Origin: Plantago major
Taxonomy: Eukaryota; Streptophyta; Magnoliopsida; Lamiales; Plantaginaceae
Assembly (NCBI GenBank): GCA_026545765.1
Contig: CM048839.1
Span: forward strand, 49,150,677-49,214,676
DNA: 64,000 bases
Reading direction: 5' to 3'
Under the pieces are notes generated by a model. It made no database searches. It had not been told where the DNA came from and was given only the letters and a program-made list of their open reading frames with translations. A program made the translations under genes and the position numbers. Numbering within the stretch: the stretch's first letter is position 1; each line of letters begins with the position of its first letter. Positions 11,281-21,549 of this stretch are shown here, in pieces.

Positions 11281-12861
11281 TTAATTAAGAATTTCCTGCA
11301 GTGACTTCACCTTACGTGAATCTTTCACAACAGTCCTTGAGCTCTCTCCAAGAAAGAAGCCAGACCTCTCCTCTACAATACATGAATGCGTTGTCAATTG
11401 CAACATATATTAGAAAAAAAAAACTCCATGGGCTTTAGAATAATGCTGAGTAGCTCACCTTTCCTGTTCGCCTCTGTGGTCCTTGACGCTTTTCGAGTAT
11501 CAATTATTATCGCTCCATGAACTGAGAAGGCACATACACTTTTTGTTTCAACTTAAATTAGTGTGACTAGTATTTATCCACAACATTCATTCAGTGTTCT
11601 TACCTTTCGTCGGGGTTGGTGTATCAAGCAGCCTATTGTAGTAAGAGTCATCACCAGATGTTGAGACTGGTCACACCAATATAAACAACATAGTTGTTAA
11701 TTTCATACGATAGTATCGATCACAAGTTTAATTCTGATACTTTGACTTACATGATTCGCCAAAGTCGTACCCACTTCCAAACACGGACTCAGAACTGCTC
11801 AGATGATGGTTCAAATCTTTCCCACGCTTGGCCGCTTTCCTAGCTGACCCGTTTGGTGCTTCTGGACAAACAATTTCAATTGCAATTTTGAATATAATTT
11901 CTTAGTGCAACAAAGTTGTATTGTTTCACAAGTATACTATAGACTACCTTCGTTTCCCAGGCTTGCGATCCTTATTGGGCTGCCTATTCTCATTAACTTA
12001 CGGGCAGACAACTTGCGTACTGTTGCATAAAATTACACGTTCAATCAGTAACATCAAACAAAGGTAAATTGATATCGTAAAAATGACGTATGATAGCATA
12101 AGCTTACATGGTGCCATTGGCGCCTTTTGTTTATTTTCCACAGACCCAAACCCCACACACCCTGACCCAACAATGCGGCCTTCCCAAGTGTTTGATACCT
12201 TGCGCTTAGCTTGTCCCATTTTTCCACTAGACCGACCCTTTTCTTCTATATTTCATGAATTCATACGTCAAAAAGAAATCAACAACAACTCAGAACTGAT
12301 TGTTTAAAACTATTTCAAACCATAAAAAACATAGTATGGCTGCATTCAATCATGAAAAAAATATATATATAACAACAAATTTGATAAGGTTACACCTTCA
12401 AGTCGAAGTTGGGAGCACTGGATCTGACTGTCAGTATGCACCTGACTCTTCACCGGCGTCGAAAAGGAGTTCTTCTTATCACCATGTCTTATCATACCAG
12501 TAGCGAAATCAAACACAGTGACCATGAAAACCCCATCTCCATTATAAGCAAATACCACACTGTCTACAAGCCCTATTCTATAGTGGTCCCTGAAAGATGG
12601 CCACCCTTTGTCCATCACAGTAGCCTCTGGTGCATCAAGTAACTTCACTGGCCAAGCCACACCATCTGATGCGACTAGTGTCACCTTATCAGGTAACGGG
12701 CACAAGTACTTGCCAACAAACGCATTGGGGATCCTCTATTTACATGTAAACAAATAAATGCACGAAATCAACCAAAGTTGTCAAAGGAAATTTTATGGGT
12801 ACATTACCAAAGGAAATTGATGCCAGGGTTTTGACAAATAGAAGAAACAGTACAGCCTTAT
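11281..12861 (-). CDS. B3-domain DNA-binding protein (REM-like), multi-exon
   Basis: Eight minus-strand exons join in one frame: about 12861-12808, 12735-12396, 12245-12108, 12019-11948, 11861-11751, 11666-11604, 11521-11459 and 11372-11281. All introns are GT..AG. Exons 1-2 encode a B3 domain: RIPNAFVGKYLCPLPDK, then VAWPVKLLDAPE, DKGWPSFRDHYRIGLVDSVV, and a VFMVTVFDF strand. B3 domains bind short DNA motifs in the major groove; this type resembles the plant REM group. The rest is a basic, serine-rich tail (KMGQAKRK, ARKAAKRGK) that could be a nuclear localisation signal. The initiator ATG was not found and must lie in an unseen short upstream exon. A further exon at 11018-10758 carries half of a second B3 domain. 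Confidence 0.72.
12171..12224 (-). repeat. Inverted copy of a B3-gene exon segment (arm 2, in exon 3)
   Basis: This is the partner of 11031-11084. It encodes KMGQAKRKVSNTWEGRI in exon 3 of the B3 gene on the minus strand. The match across 54 bases appears perfect by eye. Confidence 0.92.
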
Positions 12862-14770
12862 GTGGACAAAGGAAATTAAGTTGATCTAAACATGACTCAT
12901 TCTAAATAATTCAAACCTAATTCAGATGACAATTACTTATGAACCTTCATTACTTATTAAAGCATTTACTTAAAAAACAAGGTAATAAACGACAGATTCA
13001 AAAGCTTTAGAATTTACATTTTCGCAGTCAATTGTCTTCAAATCTGACCATAACTAGTTTTAATGGGCTAGCTGTTGGATTGATTTTTTTGAACGTAAAT
13101 TGGAAAATAATATTTTTAGAAAACTGTACTTACAGTCATTTAAATTAACGAGTTAGATCGCGCGCCCAGTACCGCATACTCAAAATATGGCTTTTCGGGC
13201 ACCGTATATGTTCGAAAATGCATATAGTTGTGCGCAATCTATTTCCACTCGGGAACCTTACGGGCTCACTTTTATAGTATTAATACCTTAACTTCATGGG
13301 TCTACGGATTTTTTGATGGGTTTTTTATTCTACTCTATCGATTTTTGTGCAACGTACAAGCTCGAATATACATATATGTGTGCGCAATGTACTTCCAGTC
13401 GGGCACCTCATGGGCTCACTTCTATAGTATTAACCCGCCACATAACAACATACTCAAAATATAGATTTTTGGGCAACGTACATGCTAGAAAATGCATATA
13501 GGTGTGCGCAATGTATTTTCCACTCGGAATGACATTTTAATAAAAGTTATGCCCATCAAAGTTTTACCCCGCAATGCCATTGTAGAGAACTGTATTTGGC
13601 TTCTATAGTACTAATATATTATCTTCATTTTTTTGGTGGGATTTTATTTTACTCTATTGCGTCTGGCTTACGGGTCTCCAATCGGGCTTTCAGTAGGGAG
13701 AAAATGGTAACGGCTAACTAGTTTCAAGGGGCTATCTGGTGGATTGATATTTTAGTATGTAAATTGGGCAATAACATTTCCATAAGACTGTACTTATTGT
13801 CATGTAAAATAACGAATTAGAACGCGCCCCAGTACCACAAACTCAAAATATAGCTTCTAAAGCACCGTATATGCTCGAAAATGTACATAGGGGTGCCTAG
13901 CATATTTCCTATGTGACTCTCCCATTAAAGTAATTGCAACCTTCATACAAAATAACGAGATAGATTGCGCGCCCCAGAACAGCATATTCAAAATATAGAT
14001 TTTTGGGCAACGTACATTCTCGAAAATGCATATAGGTGTGCGCAATGTATCTCAACTCGGAATGCTATTTTTAATAAAAGTTAGGCCTATAAAAGTTTAC
14101 GCGCAACGCTATTTAGAGAAATGTAATTGGCTTATATAGTACTAATATCTTATCTTCAATTTTTTTGGTGGGTTTTTTATTTTAGTCTATCGAGTCGGGC
14201 TTACGGGCGTCCGATCGGGCCTTCAGTTTTACGGAGAAAATGAGGTAGGTTGCAGTTTTTAAAAAATAGACAAAGTGCAACAAATGCCACAGTTTACAAT
14301 AGATACCACATTTTGAAAATTTTAATATATGGTACGGGCTGTTATTCACATACAATTTTTTTTAGCATCTTATTCTAGTAAAAGTTCGTTCGATACAAGT
14401 TTACCAGCAATGTCATTTTAGAGAACTGTAATTGGCTTCTATAGTACTAATACCTTATCTTCATTTTTTTGGTGGGTTTTTTATTTTACTATATCCAGCC
14501 GGGTTTACGGGATTCCATTTGGGCTTTCTTTAGTGGGCAAATGATATATGCTGCTCATGTACGTGGTTCGTTGATTTTCCACCTGCACTGGACGTGGTTA
14601 GTTGTTCTTTTCTTAAAAAGTTATGCGAGCGTTTCGAAAATGTTAATATATGGAACGGGTTGTTATTCACATACAATTTTTTTTAACATATCCTTCTACT
14701 AAAAGTTCGGTCCATAAAAGTTTACCCGCAATGCCATTTTAGAGAACTGTAAATGGCTTCTATAGTAATA

Positions 14771-14775
14771 ATACC
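14771..14775. repeat. Target-site duplication ATACC, left
   Basis: ATACC directly before the left LTR equals ATACC at 21550-21554 directly after the right LTR. The rejoined host sequence (AATACC followed by TTATCTT) restores the Helitron block B, confirming the insertion point. Confidence 0.95.
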
Positions 14776-15726
14776 TGTTAGAACTGTATGACCGGGATTG
14801 GTACTTCTGGACAGTTTCGAGCGATGTTGACTATTGATGTTAAGTCAACACCGTTTCTCAACAGCGAACAGTGATCGACAAGACTACGACAACAATGAAC
14901 TGTGATCAACAAAACTCAGTAAAGTGCAGAGGAATGAAACTGATCTCACGATTAAGCAGGCCAGCAGATAATCAAATCTTCTTCAATAAATCAAGCCAAT
15001 ATATAGAAAAATATATTGGCGGCGCCGTAGGCAAAACTTCTACACGATATGAAAGTAGAATTATAAAAAGAAGTTTAATTCAATCACAGACGATTGATTA
15101 AACTTACGGAAAACTAGACCTAGAACAGACAAGAAAAACCTATTCTAGTTCAATGATACTAGAGTAATTCTCAATCTTTAGAGAACACTCACAAGTAACA
15201 CCGAAGTAAAAGTCTAGTAAAGCAAGACGCCTAAAACATATAATCTTTGTTCTTCAAAGGCAATTGGCGCCTTGCAATGGCTCAGTCTCCTTGTATATAT
15301 AGATGCTAGAATCGGCCTCATGAAGAAGACTCAAGCCCAAGTCGAACCCTATTGGGTTTCTTTCATAAGGAAACTGCCTTCTTCTTGATATCTTTAGTAT
15401 AAGGAATCTTCTATATACCAATCTCTTTTAAATCTCACTTTCCTTATAGCATCAGATTCTTCCTTGAACAATATGGCAGCTTCCTTCTTGCATTATGCTT
15501 CTTATTTTCCTTTTTTCTACAATTGCTTTGCTACAAAAGAATCGCCATAGGACGTTTTGGTATAGTGACTGCTACAGTAACCAATCGTGATCCATTAAGC
15601 ATGTTGAGGCCCAACTTGATATATCCTACAAAATAACCATAGAAAAGCAACTACAATTGTCGAACCGGTTAATAAACGAAGAAAGGCCGAATTAACAAAA
15701 CAAGTGCAATATAAATTGCACTTTCA
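14776..15726 (-). repeat. 3' LTR of the copia element
   Basis: 951 bp, TGTTAGAACTG...CTTTCA as read on the plus strand. It is nearly identical to the other LTR, with one divergent patch near 15520-15570. A TATA-like CTATATATACAAGG lies on the minus strand near 15290-15304. Close LTR similarity points to recent insertion. Confidence 0.93.
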
Positions 15727-15741
15727 ATCTCCCCCTTAATT
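15727..15741 (-). promoter_or_regulatory. Polypurine tract of the copia element
   Basis: On the minus strand AATTAAGGGGGAGAT lies immediately before the LTR. A short purine run next to the 3' LTR primes plus-strand DNA synthesis in LTR retrotransposons. Confidence 0.85.
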
Positions 15742-17480
15742 CTTGCCTTTCTTCACAAAAAACCTGAAATGTAGTTAGTAGGAAAACACAAGGTAATATC
15801 AAGCAACTCCCCCTTGCTCCAAGAACTCCCCATTAATACAAAAAAAACCAAGAGTACAAACATTCTCCCCCTTTTTTTGTGAGGAAAGAAAGAAAACAAA
15901 GTTCTTTTACAGAAACTTCACCATCTTAGTAATCTGTTGAGGACCTGCAGACAAAGTACCAATGCAGAGAAACGATGTTGACTCAACATTGTAGTCAACA
16001 CTGGCAAAGGAAGTAGCAAAAGCAGGATTAGAGGTCGGATCAGCTGGAGGGCAGTAATCAGGAATAGTGGTTGGATTAGCTGGAGGGCAGTGTTAGGACA
16101 AGAGTGGATGGTCATGAACACAACTTACAAAATAAGTCATGATGGGTGTTGTTGGGTTTTCTTCAAGGTAGATTCCTGCAGATATATATCAAAGCAACGA
16201 AAAACTGTGCACAACTGTTAATTAAAGATTAAGGTTGCAAGTAAAACAGTTATCCGTCAAGTCAACGTAATCAGATAAACAGATAAACCCTAGGGAGGTT
16301 GACCAAAAATCTTGATCTTAAAGAAAATGACTTGAAATGCAAGTACAGGAATGCAGTACCCCAAAACCCCAAGGAAACACCTTAGACCTACTCCCCCTCA
16401 AACCCGAAAACACAGAAAAAAAAAAACAAAAGAAAAAAGAAAAAGAAAAAAGAAAACACAGCAATTAAGCAAACAGTACTTCATGCACAGTCAATGTTGA
16501 CCTGAATGTTGACTCAACATTGATGACAACATCGGCAAATCAGACCACTCTTAATGTAAGTCAGCCAGGAAACCAAGTCTCAAAATGTGCAGATTCGATT
16601 AACACCACTGATGCTGCAGGCAAAACAGAAAGAGAAAGGAATACCAAAGAAACACACCCAACATTGCCTCAAAAAGTAAAGTGAACAATTAGCATAAGTT
16701 TGAGTGGGGGTGACCATGAGACCGTGAACCATGTCAAATAATTGGAACACATATGAATCCGCTCCAAAGTCAGTTTATGAGTTAGGCAAACACATCTCAT
16801 GGCATAAGATCACTCATTTGACCACATTGGGTAATTTGTACTCGAAAGTGAACCAAATGACATTACGAATCGGCACTTTTGTGCGTGTCGATTTCAAAGA
16901 CAGCCATCAACCTCACGACATATGACACATCACACGTCGATATCTGGATAGTATTTGAAACCTGCCCAACACGATCCTCGACGGAAACACTTCGAGCCCT
17001 TTTTATCATAATTCATTAGATTTATTAAGCATAAAGGACAGGAGGCAACATCAAGTGCGAGTCAAGGTACGAGTAAAAATAGTCAAAAAATAGCAAAAGT
17101 GGGTTTTACATAAAGCAAACACACATGAGACTCGATACCTTTCAACCTTGGTTTCAAACAGCCTTTCAAACCCTAAGCATCACCACTGTAAGCTACAAAC
17201 CAAGAGCATCCATAGACCAGTACAGAAGCACAGGAGCACAGAAACATACAGTAAAACTAAAAAGCAAAAAGAAAACAACATCACTTATTCTAATTTTCCA
17301 ATGTTGACCGTGATGATGAGTCAACATTGGTACTCAACAATGACAATCACAGAGAGCACAGACCAAGAGATCTTCGAAGGCTGAAGAATCTCTCACTATC
17401 TAAGGGCTTGGTGAAAATATCTGCAAGTTGATTTGTTGTATCTATGTGATCTATGTCAATTACTTGCTTATTGACCAAGT
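15742..17480 (-). other. Non-coding interior between RNase H and 3' LTR
   Basis: No long ORF is present. The stretch is rich in AACA/CAAAA and holds several copies of the TTGACTCAACATT motif (near 15975, 16508 and 17318). An A/G-rich run lies at 16415-16455. It is probably the element's 3' untranslated region. Confidence 0.6.
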
Positions 17481-17482
17481 CC

Positions 17483-18222
17483 CTAAAAATGATGCCTAAT
17501 GTCTATGTTCTTTGTGCGTGAGTGCTGAACTGGGTTCTTAGAAATGTGTATGGCACTAAGGTTGTCACAGAACATCAAAAGGGTAGCACTTTGAAGACCA
17601 TAGTCATGCAACATATTTTTCAACCAAACTAGTTGAGACACACAACTCCCAACTGCTACATATTCAGATTTAGCAGTCAAAAGTGTCACATAATTCTGTT
17701 TCTTGCTATACCAAGACACTAAATTAGAACCAAGATAAAAGCAACCTCTACTAGTGGATATTCTATCATCTAGATCACCAGCCCAATCAGAATCACTAAA
17801 TCCCACCAGATCAGTGTTTGTATCACATGCAAGCCATAATCCAAAATAAACAGTTCCTGATATATATATTTGAGAATTCTCGTAACAGCAGTTAAATGGG
17901 GGCTTTTAAGGTTGGACTGATACCTGGAACACATACACACAGAGAGCATGATGTCAGAACGGCTGGCTGAAAGATACAAAAGGTTGCTGGTCATTGATCT
18001 GTACAATGTTGGGTCAACATCCTTGCTAACATTGATTCTGCCCAGCTTCAGAGAGGTACCCGTAAGTGTAATGCATGGTTTAGAGTTCTCCAGGACACGA
18101 AAGAAGCTGAGTTCACCAATCATATTCATCTCAAAGGTACCTGTCACAGTTTGCACAAACTGATGTACTATGGGAAGATTAGTCAAGTCAAGCCAATATA
18201 ATCTTCTTTTGCACGATTGCAA
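17483..18222 (-). pseudogene. Copia RT C-terminus and RNase H remnants
   Basis: Residues LYRSMTSNLLYLSASRSDIM are the usual RT-connection region of copia polymerases, except that a shift separates them from the next part. GFSDSDWAGDLDDRISTSRG, then SWYSKKQNYV, CDNLSAIHISKNPV and TKNIDIRHHF are RNase H motifs, including the catalytic D of SDSDWAG. The upstream RT palm with YVDD is absent. The frame breaks near 17790 and the protein is truncated after the RHHF motif. Confidence 0.85.
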
Positions 18223-18913
18223 TTGTGGGGATCAGCCACCACGTAGCAGTTGTCAGGAGACCTGGTACTTGTCATATGTCTTGAACATCTGCTATCAAAG
18301 TACCATTTACCTACATTGTTAGGAGAGGTAAAAACAGAAAAAAGCAACATTACAGACAATCTTTTCCCTAGTAGCCCCAACTCTATTATACTTTTCTCTA
18401 GAGTTTTTCCCGCCCAGAGTTTACCTTTCCTCGACAAATGATGAAGCAGCTTTAGAAAGCATTTTCCGAAATGTATAATATTGATGTTGACTCAACAGAG
18501 TGCTCAACATTAGATTTTTCATCCTGCTTAACAGGAGCAACCAAAGGAACAGATTTTGGACCAGACACTTTAGATTTTTCGGCTTTTGAAACTGACATAT
18601 TCGATGCTGACTCAACCACATGTTTTTCTATCTAACCCTTTTTCAGATCTCTTACATAAGCAAAGCAGTGGGGTTTTATGTGACCAGTCTTAAGGCAATA
18701 ATGACACACACAAGTCTTTTTGGTTCTTTCCACAACCTCACCCTTTTCTTTGACAAAAACCGGAGCATCGATAAGTTCTGAAAGAGGCTTGACTTTTTGC
18801 ATAGCATCAATCCGGTTGTCATCTTTTAAAGGTTCTTTTACATTCTCAGGTTTAGTGAGAGAGACAAAACAAGAGGAACTTACAGATTGGCAGATTGTTG
18901 CATATCTTACCAT
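18183..18913 (-). pseudogene. Copia protease and zinc-knuckle remnants
   Basis: KWYFDSRCSRHMTSTRSPDN (near 18310) resembles the copia protease start W-FDSGCSRHMT, but Gly of the catalytic D-S/T-G is replaced by Arg. Further upstream on the minus strand, CVCHYCLKTGHIKPHCF (near 18680) is a CCHC zinc knuckle. The integrase that should follow the protease is missing; only a few codons separate it from RT sequence, so a deletion of well over 1 kb is inferred. Confidence 0.75.
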
Positions 18914-19210
18914 GTCCTTGTAGTTTTTCCGAGTGTTCCTCTTAAGGTCATTCTTCCCCTTGGATCACCAATGACTTGCGAGCTTGGGTGATCTTTGCGA
19001 ATCCTTGGGGTTAGATCACGTCTGATGGAATCCAGAGGCACTGTCGGTTCCAGAACAGGTTCATCTTCATTTTCAGAGACAGATTCATCTCATGAGCTCT
19101 CCCCCCTCAATGTTGGGCGCAATGTTGAGTCAACATTGTGATCAACATTGACTCCATCTTCTCTGACAGTGACAGTGACTGGGGGATCTGGTTCAGTACC
19201 TACATTTGGT

Positions 19211-19520
19211 TCAGTACCTGTCATCCTTTTCAAGTTCTGCATCTTTCAGTTTCAGCTCTTCCACAATCTGTTCATTAGTGAACTCTTCTTCAAAGGGACA
19301 ATCTACATATAAATCAACTGAGCCATGCAAACAGTAAATGTTAGTAGACATAGAGTTTTCAGAGTCAAAAGATTTATCACAGAATATCTCTTCACAGTTC
19401 TGTGAGTCATCATAATCAAAGAAGATGATCTGTGACGATGTTGAGCTTTCATTGTTGACCGAACATCGATTTCCAACATCGTCCGAGCAGGACGGAGTCA
19501 ACACGACCTTCTGTAGTATC
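19211..19520 (-). pseudogene. Gag C-terminal tail in a shifted frame
   Basis: After about 19490 the acidic, Ser/Asn/Glu-rich tail continues in a second minus-strand frame (SSTSSQIIFFDYDDSQNCEE, then FEEEFTNEQIVEELKLKDAE). It looks like the coiled C-terminal part of the copia gag that precedes the protease. The short overlap with the gag frame implies one frameshift. Confidence 0.6.
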
Positions 19521-20567
19521 AGCTTCTTGTTCGTCACCTGAATCATCACTAAGAAAAGCAAGAAACGTTTTTCCCTTCTTACGAAGAGTGTTAGCACATT
19601 CATTCTGAAAGTGACCCCATCCTTGACATTCAAAACATCTAACTTTGTCTAGTCGTTTAGAATTAAAACCAGGAAGCTCTATGGCCTTATTGAACTTCCC
19701 AGTAGCCTTAGGATTACTTGGGGAGGCATTGTTAGAATTCTTCTTAAAGCTGGTTTTGTTGAACTTTCTAAGCAACTTAGTATAAGCTTTACCAAAGGCT
19801 TCTTCAGTCATCTCATCAGACTCATCACTACTGCTTTCAGACTCAGAGATTTTTGATTTTGAGTGAAGAGACATATTATGGCTTTTCGTACCTTTGCTCT
19901 CATTCTGTTGGAGCTCAAAATTTTTCAAATTGTTCATCAGGGTATGAAAATCCATAGTAGCCAGGTTTTGAGTATCTTCCAAAACAGTTCGTTTTATATC
20001 AAATTTTGAAGAAAGAGTACGAACATCTTTGAAAATCAGTTGCTTATTAGACATAGCATCACCTAGCAGTTGAATATCATTTGAAATAGTGAGCAGTTTA
20101 TCAAAATAAGAATCAATGGTTTCTTCTTCTGCCATTCTCAAGTTTTCAAATTTTGACCAAAGCAGTTGAAGTTTAGTTTGCTTAATACTGTTATCACCTT
20201 CACAATGATTTTGCAACAAATCCCAAGCTTGTTTAGCAGTAGTGCAATTCTGAATAGGCTTAAACATATGTGGATCAATATGCGAAAAAATAGCATTCAA
20301 AGCTTTTTCATTGTAAGAGCTAGCAAGAAAGTCATCACCTGACCATTGAGCTTCTGGTTTAGGAACGACATCTCCATCAGCGTCTGGTCCTATGGTAGGC
20401 CACACATAGCCTTCAAGAACAGATTTCCATGCACGCCCTTTAATGGATTTGATGTACGTTCTGATCCGTATTTTCCAGTAGTGGTAGTTCGACCCATCTA
20501 GCACAGGTGGCCTGTTGACACTTGAATTGATAGCGTCCATCGTAGTAGTACCAAATCCAGACACCAA
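19449..20567 (-). CDS. Copia gag polyprotein (UBN2-type), largely open
   Basis: A 372-codon frame begins just inside the primer site. LDGSNYHYWKIRIRTYIKS near the N-terminus and the central AKQAWDLLQNHCEGDNSIKQ, LQLLWSKFENLRM and ETIDSYFDKLLTISNDIQLL are hallmarks of the UBN2 / copia-type gag domain that forms the particle shell. A zinc knuckle CFECQGWGHFQNEC (near residue 315) would bind the genomic RNA. The Met of MDAINSS, nine codons in, is an equally likely start. This is the only well-preserved protein of the element, so it could in principle still be made. Confidence 0.88.
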   Translation of the reverse strand: MVSGFGTTTMDAINSSVNRPPVLDGSNYHYWKIRIRTYIKSIKGRAWKSVLEGYVWPTIGPDADGDVVPKPEAQWSGDDFLASSYNEKALNAIFSHIDPHMFKPIQNCTTAKQAWDLLQNHCEGDNSIKQTKLQLLWSKFENLRMAEEETIDSYFDKLLTISNDIQLLGDAMSNKQLIFKDVRTLSSKFDIKRTVLEDTQNLATMDFHTLMNNLKNFELQQNESKGTKSHNMSLHSKSKISESESSSDESDEMTEEAFGKAYTKLLRKFNKTSFKKNSNNASPSNPKATGKFNKAIELPGFNSKRLDKVRCFECQGWGHFQNECANTLRKKGKTFLAFLSDDSGDEQEADTTEGRVDSVLLGRCWKSMFGQQ

Positions 20568-20580
20568 TTAATTAGGTGGC

Positions 20581-20594
20581 TGGCTCTGATACCA
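20581..20594 (-). promoter_or_regulatory. Primer-binding site (initiator-Met tRNA) of the copia element
   Basis: TGGTATCAGAGCCA on the minus strand, two bases from the LTR, matches the standard copia primer site complementary to the 3' end of initiator tRNA-Met. It fixes the orientation of the element. Confidence 0.95.
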
Positions 20595-20596
20595 CT

Positions 20597-21549
20597 TGTT
20601 AGAACTGTAGGACTGGGATTGGTACTTCTGGACAGTTTCGAACGATGTTGACTATTGATGTTAAGTCAACACCGTTTCTCAACAGTGAACAGTGATCGAC
20701 AAGACTACGACAACAGTGAACTGTGATCAACAAAACTCAGTAAAGTGCAGCGGAATAAAACTGATCACACGATTAAGCAGGCCAGCAGATAATCAAATCT
20801 TCTTCAATAAATCAAGTCAATATATAGAAAAATATATTGGCGGCGCCGTAGGCAAAATTTCTACACGATATGAAAGTAGAATTATAAAAAGAAGTTTAAT
20901 TCAATCACAGACGATTGATTAAACTTACGGAAAACTAGACCTAGAACAGACAAGAAAAACCTATTCTAGTTCAATGATACTAGAGTAATTCTCAATCTTT
21001 AAAGAACACTCACAAGTAACACCGAAGTAAAAGTCTAGTAAAGCAAGACGCCTAAAACATATAATCTTTGTTCTTCAAAGGCAATCGGCGCCTTGCAATG
21101 GCTCGGTCTCCTTGTATATATAGATGCTAGAATCGGCCTCATGAAGAAGACTCAAGCCCAAGTCGAACCCTATTGGGTTTCTTTCATAAGGAAACTGCCT
21201 TCTTCTTGATATATTTAGTATAAGGAATCTTCTATATATCAATACCTTTTAAATCTCACTTTCCTTATAGCATCAGATTCTTCCTTGAACAATATGGCAG
21301 CTTCCTTCTTGCATTATGCTTCTTATTTTCCTTTTTGCTACAGTGCCCGTTTTGCTACAGTAACTGCTACAATGACGTTTTGGTACAATGACTGCTACAG
21401 TAACCAATCGTGATCCATTAAGCATGTTGAGGCCCAACTTGATATATCCTACAAAATAACCATAGAAAAACAACTACAATTGTCGAACCGGTTAATAAAC
21501 GAAGAAAGGCCGAATTAACAAAACAATTGCAATATAAATTGCACTTTCA
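20597..21549 (-). repeat. 5' LTR of the copia element
   Basis: 953 bp and nearly identical to 14776-15726. The TATA-like stretch lies near 21110-21124 on the minus strand. The patch at 21335-21390 has repeated TGCTACAGTA-like units and differs in length and order from the other LTR. Confidence 0.93.

Larger units (their letters stand above)
14776..21549 (-). mobile_element. Complete but defective Ty1-copia retrotransposon (minus strand)
   Basis: The element has two LTRs in direct orientation (14776-15726 and 20597-21549), TG..CA ends, a 5-bp duplication ATACC, an initiator-Met tRNA primer site next to the right LTR and a purine tract next to the left one. The coding strand is therefore minus, with the 5' LTR on the right. 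Gag is long and open. Protease and integrase are almost wholly missing, and only the C-terminal part of RT and most of RNase H remain. It cannot transpose alone. A short motif around TGTTGACTCAACATTG recurs throughout (see findings). Confidence 0.93.

Noticed and set aside
13228..13501. Short ORFs such as those at 13228 and 13313 as genes
   Set aside because: They repeat in each unit of the Helitron-like array with many stops and show no domain.
18250..18441. Plus-strand ORFs inside the copia element
   Set aside because: They are antisense shadows of gag and pol remnants.
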